From NCBI GenBank assembly GCA_937925565.1, contig CALALM010000197.1:1-6691 (forward strand): DNA of 6,691 nucleotides. Direction: 5' to 3'. The notes beneath the pieces were generated by a model that was not told the origin of the DNA, did not search any database, and was given only the letters and a program-made list of their open reading frames with translations. Each line of letters opens with the position of its first letter. Position 1 is the stretch's first letter. Of this stretch, positions 1-5,993 are shown in pieces. The stretch is from an uncultured Centipeda sp. Its GTDB lineage: Bacteria; Bacillota; Negativicutes; Selenomonadales; Selenomonadaceae. The position numbers were made by a program, and so were the translations under genes.

Positions 1-1397
1 TCGAGAAGGGCAAGGAGGACGAGCTCATCCTGGTCTTCGACCTCGGCGGCGGCACGTTCGACGTGTCCATCCTTGAGCTCAGCGAGGGCGTGTTCGAGGT
101 CAAGGCGACGAACGGCGACACGGTGCTCGGCGGCGATGACTTCGACAAGAAGGTCATGGACTGGATGGTCGAGGAATTCAAGAAGGAGAATGGCATCGAT
201 CTCTCGCAGGACAAGATGAGCGCACAGCGTCTTATCGAGGCGGCGGAGAAGGCGAAGATTGAGCTCTCAAGCATGAGCCAGACGAACATCAACCTTCCGT
301 TCATTACGGCAGACGCCACGGGACCGAAGCACCTTGATCTCACGCTCTCGCGCGCGAAGTTCGACGAGCTGACGGCGGATCTCGTGGAGCGTACGATGGT
401 TCCGACGCGCAAGGCAATGGAGGATGCAGGGCTTTCAGGCAGCGACATCGACAAGATCATCCTCGTCGGTGGCTCGTCCCGTATTCCTGCCGTGCAGGAT
501 GCGATCCGCAAGATCCTCGGCAAGGAGCCCTCGAAGGGCGTGAACCCCGATGAGTGCGTCTCCATCGGCGCGGCGATTCAGGGTGGCGTGCTTGTCGGCG
601 AGGTCAAGGACGTGCTGCTCCTCGACGTTACGCCGCTCTCGCTCGGCATCGAGACCCTCGGCGGTGTCTGCACGAAGATCATCGACCGCAACACCACCAT
701 CCCGACCTCGAAGAGCCAGGTGTTCTCCACGGCGGCGGACAATCAGCCGGGCGTTGAGATCCACGTCCTGCAGGGCGAGCGTGAGATGGCGGCGGGCAAC
801 AAGACGCTCGGACGCTTCCAGCTCACGGACATCCCGCCCGCACCGCGCGGCGTACCCCAGATCGAGGTCAAATTTGACATCGACGCGAACGGCATTGTCA
901 ACGTGTCGGCGAAGGATCTCGGCACGGGCAAGGAGCAGAAGATCACGATCCAGTCTGACAGCGGCATGAGCAAAGAGGACATCGAGCGCATGGTCAAGGA
1001 AGCAGAGAGCCATGCCGCCGAGGACAAGAAGCAGCGGGAAGCCGTCGACGCGCGCAATGCGGGCGACAGTCTCGTCTATCAGGCAGAGAAGGCGATCAAG
1101 GATCTCGGCGGGAATGCCGATCAGGCACTCGTCTCCAAGACGCAGACTGCTGTTGATAAGCTGAAGGAAGCCCTCAAGGGATCCGACATCGAGGCGATCA
1201 AGGCAGCGACCGAGGAGGTGCGCCAGCCGCTCTATGAGCTCTCTGCTGCGGCATATCAGCAGGCACAGCAGGCAGCGGGTGCGGCAGGGGCTGCGCCGGG
1301 CGCGGATGCGAATGCGGGGGCAAACACGCAGAGCGCGCCGCAGGACGACAATGTTGTCGATGCGGAGTTTACCGAAGTCAAGGATGATAAGAAGTAA
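1..1397 (+). CDS. dnaK: Molecular chaperone DnaK (Hsp70), 5' end cut off by the window
   Basis: ATP-driven Hsp70 chaperone that binds exposed hydrophobic peptides in the cytoplasm and cycles with DnaJ and GrpE. The first whole codon is at base 3 and the frame stays open to the TAA at 1395-1397, giving 464 residues; about 150-160 N-terminal residues are missing compared with the usual length of roughly 610. Seen in the fragment: the phosphate-binding motif DLGGGTFD (fragment residues 13-20), the adenosine-binding motif [13 protein letters not shown] near base 459, the interdomain linker VLLLDV (612-629), then the substrate-binding beta domain, the helical lid and a disordered Ala/Gln/Gly-rich tail ending in DDNVVDAEF followed by a charged end. 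The GTG at 63 lies inside the phosphate motif and is not a real start. dnaJ follows after 9 bases, so the two are co-transcribed. The operon promoter and any CIRCE operator would lie upstream of the window. Identification is certain. Confidence 0.98.
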   Translation, partial: EKGKEDELILVFDLGGGTFDVSILELSEGVFEVKATNGDTVLGGDDFDKKVMDWMVEEFKKENGIDLSQDKMSAQRLIEAAEKAKIELSSMSQTNINLPFITADATGPKHLDLTLSRAKFDELTADLVERTMVPTRKAMEDAGLSGSDIDKIILVGGSSRIPAVQDAIRKILGKEPSKGVNPDECVSIGAAIQGGVLVGEVKDVLLLDVTPLSLGIETLGGVCTKIIDRNTTIPTSKSQVFSTAADNQPGVEIHVLQGEREMAAGNKTLGRFQLTDIPPAPRGVPQIEVKFDIDANGIVNVSAKDLGTGKEQKITIQSDSGMSKEDIERMVKEAESHAAEDKKQREAVDARNAGDSLVYQAEKAIKDLGGNADQALVSKTQTAVDKLKEALKGSDIEAIKAATEEVRQPLYELSAAAYQQAQQAAGAAGAAPGADANAGANTQSAPQDDNVVDAEFTEVKDDKK

Positions 1398-1406
1398 GGT
1401 GGTATC

Positions 1407-2555
1407 GTGAGCGAGAAACGCGATTACTACGAAGTCCTGGGCGTCCCAAAGGGCGCATCGGACGACGAAATCAAAAAAGCATATAAGAAACTCGCGCGCA
1501 AGTACCATCCCGATCTCAACCGTGACGACCCGAAGACCGCCGAGGAGAAATTCAAGGAGCTCAACGAAGCGTATGATGTGTTGAAAGACCCGCAAAAGAA
1601 GGCGGCGTACGACCAGTTCGGTCACGATGCCTTCGACCCGCGGCGCGGCGGCTCTGCCGGAGGAAACCCCTTCGGTGGAGCCGGCGGCTTCGGCGGCTTC
1701 GACATGAATGACATCTTTGATATGTTCGGTATGGGCGGCGGCGGACGCCGTGCACGCCGGCAGGGACCCGAGCGCGGTGCCGATCTGCGCTATGATCTCG
1801 AGATCTCGTTTGAGGAGGCGGCGTTCGGCAAGGAGGTCGAGCTCTCCATCCCGCGTGAGGAGAACTGTCCCACCTGCGGCGGCTCGGGCGCGGCAAAGGG
1901 CTCGAGTGCGGAGACCTGTTCGACATGTAACGGTTCGGGGCAGGAGCAGGTCATGCAGCGGACGATGTTCGGCAGCATGATGACCTCACGTACATGCAGC
2001 CGGTGCCACGGCACGGGAAAGATTATCAAGACCCCCTGCTCTGACTGCCACGGCTCGGGACGCAAGCGCATTACAAAGACCATCAAGGTCAACATTCCGC
2101 GCGGTGTGGACGACGGACAGCGCGTCCGCGTTTCGGGCGGCGGTGAGGCAGGCGTGCGCGGCGGCGCGAACGGCGACCTCTATGTATACATCTTCATCCG
2201 TCCGCACAAGCTCTTTCAGCGGCGCGGCAACGATGTCCTCATCGAGATCCCGATCACGTTCGTCCAGGCGTCGCTCGGCGACACCGTTCAGGTACCAACC
2301 CTCGATGGTGCGGTCGATCTTAAGATTCCTGCGGGCATCCAGACGGGCACGGTACTGCGCGTCAAGGGCAAGGGGATTCCGAACCTGCGCGGTGCGGGAC
2401 GCGGCGATGAACACGTCCGCGTCAAGGTTACGACACCGCAGAAGCTCTCGGCGAAGCAGAAAGAACTCCTCAAGGAGTTTGCCGCACTCAGCGGAGATGC
2501 TGTCAATCCCGAGCAGAAGAGCTTTACGGAGAAATTTAAGGATCTCTTTACATGA
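1407..2555 (+). CDS. dnaJ: Chaperone protein DnaJ (Hsp40, type I)
   Basis: Co-chaperone that delivers unfolded clients to DnaK and stimulates its ATPase. The 382 residues match the normal type I DnaJ length (E. coli about 376). Domains in order: J domain at residues 1-70 with the catalytic HPD at 34-36; a Gly/Phe-rich linker at about 78-120; a zinc-binding region with four CxxCxGxG repeats at 154-161, 171-178, 197-204 and 211-218, all eight cysteines present; then the two beta-sandwich client-binding domains and a short C-terminal tail. The start is GTG at 1407, chosen because [13 protein letters not shown] is the canonical N terminus and because an AAGGTGG Shine-Dalgarno-like sequence (1396-1402) sits just upstream, overlapping the dnaK stop codon. 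It is the last gene of the dnaK operon here: a strong terminator follows about 10 bases after the TGA. The methyltransferase gene prmA, often found after dnaJ in Firmicutes, is not present at this position. Confidence 0.98.
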   Translation: MSEKRDYYEVLGVPKGASDDEIKKAYKKLARKYHPDLNRDDPKTAEEKFKELNEAYDVLKDPQKKAAYDQFGHDAFDPRRGGSAGGNPFGGAGGFGGFDMNDIFDMFGMGGGGRRARRQGPERGADLRYDLEISFEEAAFGKEVELSIPREENCPTCGGSGAAKGSSAETCSTCNGSGQEQVMQRTMFGSMMTSRTCSRCHGTGKIIKTPCSDCHGSGRKRITKTIKVNIPRGVDDGQRVRVSGGGEAGVRGGANGDLYVYIFIRPHKLFQRRGNDVLIEIPITFVQASLGDTVQVPTLDGAVDLKIPAGIQTGTVLRVKGKGIPNLRGAGRGDEHVRVKVTTPQKLSAKQKELLKEFAALSGDAVNPEQKSFTEKFKDLFT

Positions 2556-2562
2556 CACAGCG

Positions 2563-2598
2563 AGCGGCTGCGGCTTCACTTTGCCGCAGCCGTTTCTT
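2563..2598 (+). terminator. Intrinsic terminator of the dnaK-dnaJ operon
   Basis: A perfect 10-bp inverted repeat, CGGCTGCGGC (2565-2574) and GCCGCAGCCG (2583-2592), encloses an 8-base loop and is followed at once by the T-rich stretch TTTCTT (2593-2598). A G-U and an A-U pair extend the stem by two. The position 8 bases after the dnaJ stop, the very GC-rich stem and the trailing T run are what a Rho-independent terminator requires. The opposite strand has no T run at the other side, so it should act only on + strand transcripts. Confidence 0.92.
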
Positions 2599-2610
2599 GT
2601 ACGTAGTGCA

Positions 2611-2639
2611 TTGACATTGTTTCAGACATTTGTTAGGAT
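2611..2639 (+). promoter_or_regulatory. Sigma-A type promoter for the three-gene unknown unit
   Basis: A perfect -35 hexamer TTGACA (2611-2616) is followed after 17 bases by TAGGAT (2634-2639), 4 of 6 matches to TATAAT, preceded by TG at 2631-2632 in the extended -10 position (TGnTAGGAT). Transcription should begin near 2645-2648, giving a leader of about 40 bases. It lies directly after the dnaJ terminator and so separates the downstream genes from the chaperone operon. GATAAT at 2637-2642 matches TATAAT better but would need a 20-base spacer. No operator is obvious; only a weak 4-bp hairpin (CCGT/ACGG, 2643-2657) lies in the leader. Confidence 0.8.
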
Positions 2640-2686
2640 AATCCGTATTGAAAACGGTTTTGAGAGACGCTTGATGGGGGAGCTGC

Positions 2687-4237
2687 ATGGAAAATGTCTA
2701 CACGTTAGTCAAGCGTTTCTATTCGGAACATGGGCGCGCGAATATCTTTGTCGCGCGCACGCTCATCGAGCGCTATCTGCGTGCGGCTGCGTGGCGTGGG
2801 CGGAGCAGTGAGGATCTCTGCACGGACTGGTACTGCATCGAGGACTTCCTCACGGTCATTCAGCGCAGGGACGATTCCCTTGCGCGGCTTTTCATCCGCA
2901 TCGACTATCTGGCACTCTTCTTCCGCTATGCCGACGAGCATATCGACCGCCGTCCGCTGAAACGTCATGCAGAGGACTATTTTGCGCGCATGCGTGCCTT
3001 CCTAACCTATCTCGATGAGACGGGTGACTACGACATCGACATCGGCGAGCTGGACGCGGATCTCGAGATGTTCTATATCACGGGGCGCTTCCGTCTGCCC
3101 GAGCATGTTGCGTGGGAAGAAATCGAAGGGCTGACAATCGAAGACATTGAGGAGGATGAGCGCATCGAGATGGAGGAGCTGAATATTCAGCTCAACAACC
3201 TCCTGCACAAGATCGGTGAATACTTCCGACGTCCCTCTTACCAGCGCGACATTGGGCGCGCTGCGATAATCTATACGGGTGATCTCTACGATATGAATGC
3301 ATATGAGGACGCGACTGAGGAGGAAAAGGAGACCTTTTGGCTCAGATTCTGGGACTATTTCTTCTTTGACTATCATATGCTCGAACGGGACGAGACGCCG
3401 ATTGCCCACTACAGTGAGCGGGAGTGGGATAACCTCAGCTATGATGAGCGTGAGATCATTCGTGATCTGCTGGCGGCACGCTTTGCCGTGCTCGCCGTGA
3501 CGGAGGAATACGAGGATCACGTTGTCTGCCAAGATATCCTGCGCGATGAGGAGGTCGTTCTGCCCCATCCCGACCTTTCGGGAACGCTCAAGAGCAGTCT
3601 TCTCTTTGGGCATATTTGTGATGAGGGCATGATGATGCTCAACTACATTACGGCGATCCCGGCGAGCAAGCGCCTCCAGCAACGGATCAGCGATACGCTG
3701 CATCGGGAGTATGACCTCTTCCGTATACAGGCGCCCGGTGGAACGATGGATGATTTCCTCGCGCGTGAGGCGGCGCTCGTGCGTCATACGATCCATGTGC
3801 TCTCAACACTGGCGCAGCTCGATGTCCTGCCGCGTCGTGTACTGCCGCACTCCGTTCCACGCACAATCGACCCGCATATCTGTGCGGAGGAGCTCGGCGT
3901 GCTCCAGATTATTGCGGATAAAGTTGGATTCAGCCGTCATGGACAGATGCTCATATGTGAGCTCTTCCTCGATTATGCACAGGCGGATCTCGTGCATGCA
4001 AAGACGGCAGAAGCACTCACGGCGACTATTTTTCTCTTCGCCGAGATCAACAATATCGACCTCACACCGATCACTGAACTCTATCATGTGGTCGGCTCGA
4101 ATAAGAAAGCGGTGTGTGCGGCGCAGGATCGTATGCGTGCAGCGTTGCACTGCGTGCCCTATGATCCCCGTTATCTTGGGGAGGATGGCTTTGTGACAAT
4201 GCTCTACAGCGTTGTTCACGGAAAAGCGAGTTTCTAG
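2687..4237 (+). CDS. Uncharacterised 516-residue protein; putative SEC-C-associated module plus TFIIB-like cyclin box
   Basis: Soluble, acidic-looking protein with no signal peptide or membrane segment; not assigned to a named family. ATG at 2687 follows GGGGGAG (2676-2682). Residues 1-140 look all-helical. Residues 144-173 are rich in Glu, Asp and Ile and could form a charged helix or linker. An aromatic cluster (FWLRFWDYFFFDY, 217-229), then ETPI, an LSYDER segment and a beta-rich stretch (about 266-330, with QDILRDEEVVLP) resemble a module I recall from bacterial proteins that also carry SEC-C zinc motifs; no CxC...CC SEC-C motif is present here. Residues about 400-487 follow the helix spacing of a TFIIB/TFB cyclin repeat, including an Ala-rich helix, IDLTPITELYHVVG and a possible recognition helix. 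These matches are from memory and are inference. It heads a unit with two membrane proteins, the next starting 14 bases after its stop. A role in nucleic-acid binding or regulation is possible but unproven. Confidence 0.85.
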   Translation: MENVYTLVKRFYSEHGRANIFVARTLIERYLRAAAWRGRSSEDLCTDWYCIEDFLTVIQRRDDSLARLFIRIDYLALFFRYADEHIDRRPLKRHAEDYFARMRAFLTYLDETGDYDIDIGELDADLEMFYITGRFRLPEHVAWEEIEGLTIEDIEEDERIEMEELNIQLNNLLHKIGEYFRRPSYQRDIGRAAIIYTGDLYDMNAYEDATEEEKETFWLRFWDYFFFDYHMLERDETPIAHYSEREWDNLSYDEREIIRDLLAARFAVLAVTEEYEDHVVCQDILRDEEVVLPHPDLSGTLKSSLLFGHICDEGMMMLNYITAIPASKRLQQRISDTLHREYDLFRIQAPGGTMDDFLAREAALVRHTIHVLSTLAQLDVLPRRVLPHSVPRTIDPHICAEELGVLQIIADKVGFSRHGQMLICELFLDYAQADLVHAKTAEALTATIFLFAEINNIDLTPITELYHVVGSNKKAVCAAQDRMRAALHCVPYDPRYLGEDGFVTMLYSVVHGKASF

Positions 4238-4251
4238 AGAGGAGGCTAATT

Positions 4252-4629
4252 ATGGAATCGGATCCGCGTGTACGACCGATGAGCCGTGAAGAAAATGCTG
4301 CCTATCGCGGCGTGACGGTGGACGAGAGCGGCGCAGAGCCCTGCGCGGAGGAGGAGGGACAGACCGTGTGGGGCGGGAACCCATACGGCAGTGCCCCACA
4401 TGGCTCCGTGCGCTACATCCGCATTGGCGGGGTGCGGCCGCAGCGCTCACTCCTCACGAGTTTCGTGTGGGCGGTCGTTTTGGCAACATTGCTTGCACTC
4501 TTCATCTTCGTTGCCCTTCCCGCTATCGTCATGGTCATCGTGGGCGTGCTCGTGCTCGGCGCGACCGTCAGCCTCATCGGACGCGGACGCATCATGTCAT
4601 GGCTCATACGGCGTCTGTATGGCCGGTAG
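4252..4629 (+). CDS. Uncharacterised small membrane protein, two predicted transmembrane helices
   Basis: A 125-residue protein that I do not recognise. Residues 1-65 are polar and probably disordered, with a Glu-rich patch (33-35), a single Cys at 31 and a Gly/Pro/Tyr/Ser segment (WGGNPYGSAPHG, 40-51). Residues 67-110 are one long hydrophobic stretch broken near LP at 89-90, best read as two tightly packed transmembrane helices. The tail GRGRIMSWLIRRLYGR is strongly basic, which by the positive-inside rule puts both termini in the cytoplasm. The start is well supported: ATG at 4252 with AGAGGAGG (4238-4245) six bases upstream. It sits 14 bases after the 516-residue gene and 14 bases before the zinc-ribbon gene, so all three are almost surely on one transcript. 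It may be an accessory membrane anchor for a neighbour, but nothing in the sequence proves that. Confidence 0.8.
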   Translation: MESDPRVRPMSREENAAYRGVTVDESGAEPCAEEEGQTVWGGNPYGSAPHGSVRYIRIGGVRPQRSLLTSFVWAVVLATLLALFIFVALPAIVMVIVGVLVLGATVSLIGRGRIMSWLIRRLYGR

Positions 4630-4630
4630 A

Positions 4631-4636
4631 AAGGGG
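4631..4636 (+). promoter_or_regulatory. Shine-Dalgarno sequence that fixes the start of the zinc-ribbon gene
   Basis: AAGGGG lies seven bases before ATG 4644. The reading frame is open far upstream (to about 4368), but that part overlaps the previous gene in another frame. This site and the zinc ribbon beginning at residue 4 both point to 4644 as the true start. Confidence 0.75.
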
Positions 4637-4643
4637 ATATGGA

Positions 4644-5405
4644 ATGAAATCTTGTGAAAAATGCGGCGCCTCCATTGAGGATGGAGCCAAGTTCTGTGCT
4701 CTCTGCGGTGCACCGCAGGAGGAACAGACAAATCTGCCGGCAGCTCCCGTGCAAATGGAGGGCGCAGGAGATGAACAGCAGGATGCTTTGACGGCGGAAG
4801 CACAGGAAAATGTGAAGAAGCTCAAGGGACTACGTGAGAATATTGCCTCGGTTCCCTATATCAGCGCAGGTATGATCGCCCTCTCTGTATTCATGCCGTG
4901 GATCTCGCTTGGACGTATGTTCGACGTGACCATTATGGACATCAGCAAGGGGCTGATGCTCGCAATCATTTTTATCGGCACTGCTTCGGCGTATACCATC
5001 CTCAAAAAGAAGGATTATGTTCTCTCCGCTGCAATGGGGCATGCTCTGCTGATTTTTGCCGTTATCGCGTTTATCCGGTATCAAGTCATGATCTCGGAGA
5101 TGAAAAAGACCATCTTCGGAGCAATGGCAGGTTCGGCAATCTCGCTGGACTGGGGCGTGTTGCTCTTTCTCGTAGGGACGGTCAATTTGTGCGCAGTGAG
5201 TGTCCTCCTGTATATGATTGAACAACGGCTGCCTCAGGGCGGTGCGTTCACAGGCGATGTGCTCTTCCGGACATGGAAGGAACTAGCATGTGCGAAGGTG
5301 AAGCTCGCGTCGATCGAGGTGCCTGCGTGGGTCTACTCCCTGGTCATCGGCATTCTGCTCGTTCTGCTTTTCTCACAGTCCGGGATGAACCGCATGATGC
5401 ACTGA
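4644..5405 (+). CDS. Zinc-ribbon membrane protein of unknown function (about five transmembrane helices)
   Basis: A 253-residue protein. The N terminus is a zinc ribbon of the short bacterial type: CEKCG at residues 4-8 and CALCG at 18-22, four cysteines suited to bind one zinc ion. A Gln/Glu/Ala/Pro-rich linker (23-60) leads to a membrane part with likely helices at about 70-90, 103-120, 125-144, 170-192 and 227-243. The MPWISL segment after the first helix is a recurrent feature of small bacterial membrane proteins. The ribbon should be cytoplasmic since there is no signal peptide. The start at 4644 is preferred over upstream possibilities because the conserved ribbon begins right after it and AAGGGG lies seven bases upstream. 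It is the last gene of the three-gene unit; the next promoter follows within 25 bases. No strong terminator was found after it, so some transcripts may run on into rimP. Proteins of this architecture are widespread and mostly uncharacterised; no function is proposed. Confidence 0.88.
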   Translation: MKSCEKCGASIEDGAKFCALCGAPQEEQTNLPAAPVQMEGAGDEQQDALTAEAQENVKKLKGLRENIASVPYISAGMIALSVFMPWISLGRMFDVTIMDISKGLMLAIIFIGTASAYTILKKKDYVLSAAMGHALLIFAVIAFIRYQVMISEMKKTIFGAMAGSAISLDWGVLLFLVGTVNLCAVSVLLYMIEQRLPQGGAFTGDVLFRTWKELACAKVKLASIEVPAWVYSLVIGILLVLLFSQSGMNRMMH

Positions 5406-5420
5406 GCAAAATCCATACAG

Positions 5421-5439
5421 GGGGCTTTACAAAAGTCCC
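5421..5439 (+). repeat. Imperfect dyad overlapping the rimP -35 box
   Basis: GGGGCTTT (5421-5428), a 3-base centre ACA, and AAAGTCCC (5432-5439) form an 8-bp inverted repeat with one G-T wobble. It overlaps the -35 hexamer TTTACA (5426-5431) and lies upstream of the expected transcription start. It could be an operator, or a hairpin in transcripts reading through from the zinc-ribbon gene. There is no T run after it, so it is not a standard terminator. Chance is not excluded. Confidence 0.45.
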
Positions 5440-5454
5440 ATACTGTGCTATACT
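5426..5454 (+). promoter_or_regulatory. Sigma-A type promoter of the rimP-nusA operon
   Basis: TTTACA (5426-5431, 5 of 6 to TTGACA), a 17-base spacer and TATACT (5449-5454, 5 of 6 to TATAAT), with TG at 5446-5447 giving an extended -10 (TGCTATACT). Transcription should start near 5460-5462, leaving a leader of about 70 bases before the rimP ATG. A strong constitutive promoter fits the housekeeping role of this operon. Confidence 0.85.
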
Positions 5455-5476
5455 CTAATAAATTCATTTAAGTTCT

Positions 5477-5506
5477 TGGAAGAGTGGGTGAAAACCCACT
5501 CTTTCA
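5477..5506 (+). promoter_or_regulatory. GAAA-capped hairpin in the rimP leader
   Basis: AGAGTGGGT (5481-5489) and ACCCACTCT (5494-5502) pair perfectly around a GAAA tetraloop; four further pairs (one of them G-U) extend the stem to 13 bp over 5477-5506. It lies about 15 bases after the predicted transcription start and 23 bases before the rimP ATG. Only TTTCATTAC follows, too poor in T for an efficient terminator. Likely roles are leader stabilisation, an RNase III site or part of an attenuator. Leader structures ahead of rimP operons are known in other bacteria, but I cannot say this one is homologous. Confidence 0.75.
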
Positions 5507-5529
5507 TTACGTATGAGAAGAGGGAGAGC

Positions 5530-5979
5530 ATGAGCGCGAAGATCGAGGAGCGTGTCGAGAAAATTGTGCGCGGACTTCTGGCGGATGAACCTGAGTTAGA
5601 GCTGGTCGATGTCGAGTATGTGCGGGAGCGTGACTATTATCTGCGCGTCTATATTGATAAAGATGGCGGCATTGATATCGATGACTGTGAAAGGCTCAGC
5701 GGTCAGTTGGAGGAGATTCTGGATCGCGAGGACTTCATCCCCGACGCCTATATTTTGGAGGTCTCCTCGCCCGGGCTCGATCGCGTGCTGCGAAAGCTGC
5801 GTGATTTTGAACGCGAGCGCGGGAAGATGGTCGATGTGACGCTCTATGCGCCCTTTGACGGAAAGAAGCAGTGGACGGGCGCGCTTACAGACTGTGATGG
5901 AGAGACACTGACGCTTGGCGATGACCTGCGGATTCCGATGGAGCAGATCTCTCAGATACGGCTGCATATCGACTTTTAG
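5530..5979 (+). CDS. rimP: Ribosome maturation factor RimP
   Basis: Cytoplasmic factor needed for late assembly of the 30S ribosomal subunit. The 149-residue length fits the family (about 150-160). Seen: an N-terminal alpha/beta domain with ELVDVEYVRE (about 24-33), YLRVYIDKDGGIDIDDCE (37-54) and the family signature EVSSPGLDR (77-85), then a small C-terminal Sm-like beta-barrel (about 92-149) with GALTDCDGETLTL. The ATG at 5530 is chosen because MSAKIEERVEKIV is a typical RimP N terminus and a purine-rich AGAGGGAGAG lies directly upstream. An in-frame TTG at 5476 would extend translation through the leader hairpin and is unlikely. It is the first gene of the rimP-nusA-infB type operon and has its own promoter. 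nusA starts 14 bases after the stop codon. Nothing unusual in the protein itself. Confidence 0.97.
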   Translation: MSAKIEERVEKIVRGLLADEPELELVDVEYVRERDYYLRVYIDKDGGIDIDDCERLSGQLEEILDREDFIPDAYILEVSSPGLDRVLRKLRDFERERGKMVDVTLYAPFDGKKQWTGALTDCDGETLTLGDDLRIPMEQISQIRLHIDF

Positions 5980-5985
5980 GGAGGA
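5979..5985 (+). promoter_or_regulatory. Shine-Dalgarno sequence that supports the TTG start of nusA
   Basis: GGGAGGA begins at the last base of the rimP stop codon and ends eight bases before TTG 5994. It is a near-perfect ribosome binding site. No ATG or GTG occurs in this frame between it and the conserved NusA N-terminal helix, so TTG is the best start. Confidence 0.75.
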
Positions 5986-5993
5986 TTTGGGTT

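Noticed and set aside
550..969. Plus-strand open frame of 139 codons inside dnaK.
   Set aside because: The product is Arg/Ser-rich low-complexity sequence, typical of an out-of-frame reading of a GC-rich gene.
435..1625. Long minus-strand open frame of 396 codons opposite dnaK and the start of dnaJ.
   Set aside because: It mirrors the strong codon bias of dnaK. Open frames antisense to Hsp70 genes are a known artefact, formerly annotated as NAD-specific glutamate dehydrogenase. The translation is Leu/Arg/Asp-rich without a recognisable domain, and it runs through two certain genes.
1620..1760. Repeated GGC-rich stretch in dnaJ that looked like a short tandem repeat.
   Set aside because: It encodes the normal Gly/Phe-rich linker of DnaJ.
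1986..2579. Minus-strand open frame of 197 codons opposite dnaJ.
   Set aside because: Shadow of dnaJ; it begins inside the terminator stem and shows no ribosome binding site or domain.
2643..2657. Small inverted repeat CCGT/ACGG in the leader of the 516-residue gene.
   Set aside because: Only 4 bp with a 7-base loop; too weak to support a regulatory claim.
2104..2811. Plus-strand open frame of 235 codons running from dnaJ across the terminator and promoter into the next gene.
   Set aside because: It crosses a strong terminator and a promoter, and its dnaJ part is an Arg/Ser-rich frame shadow.
3002..3796. Minus-strand open frame of 264 codons opposite the 516-residue gene.
   Set aside because: The plus-strand gene has a promoter, a ribosome binding site and plausible protein composition. 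The antisense frame has none of these.
4368..4643. Upstream extension of the zinc-ribbon gene giving 345 residues.
   Set aside because: The added part overlaps the 125-residue gene in another frame and is His/Arg-rich. The Shine-Dalgarno sequence and the ribbon cysteines place the start at 4644.
4830..5225. Minus-strand open frame of 131 codons opposite the zinc-ribbon gene.
   Set aside because: His/Asp/Arg-rich shadow of a membrane-protein gene with no start signals.
5476..5529. TTG start at 5476 adding 18 residues to RimP.
   Set aside because: It would translate the leader hairpin and lacks a ribosome site; homologous RimP proteins begin near MSAKIEE.
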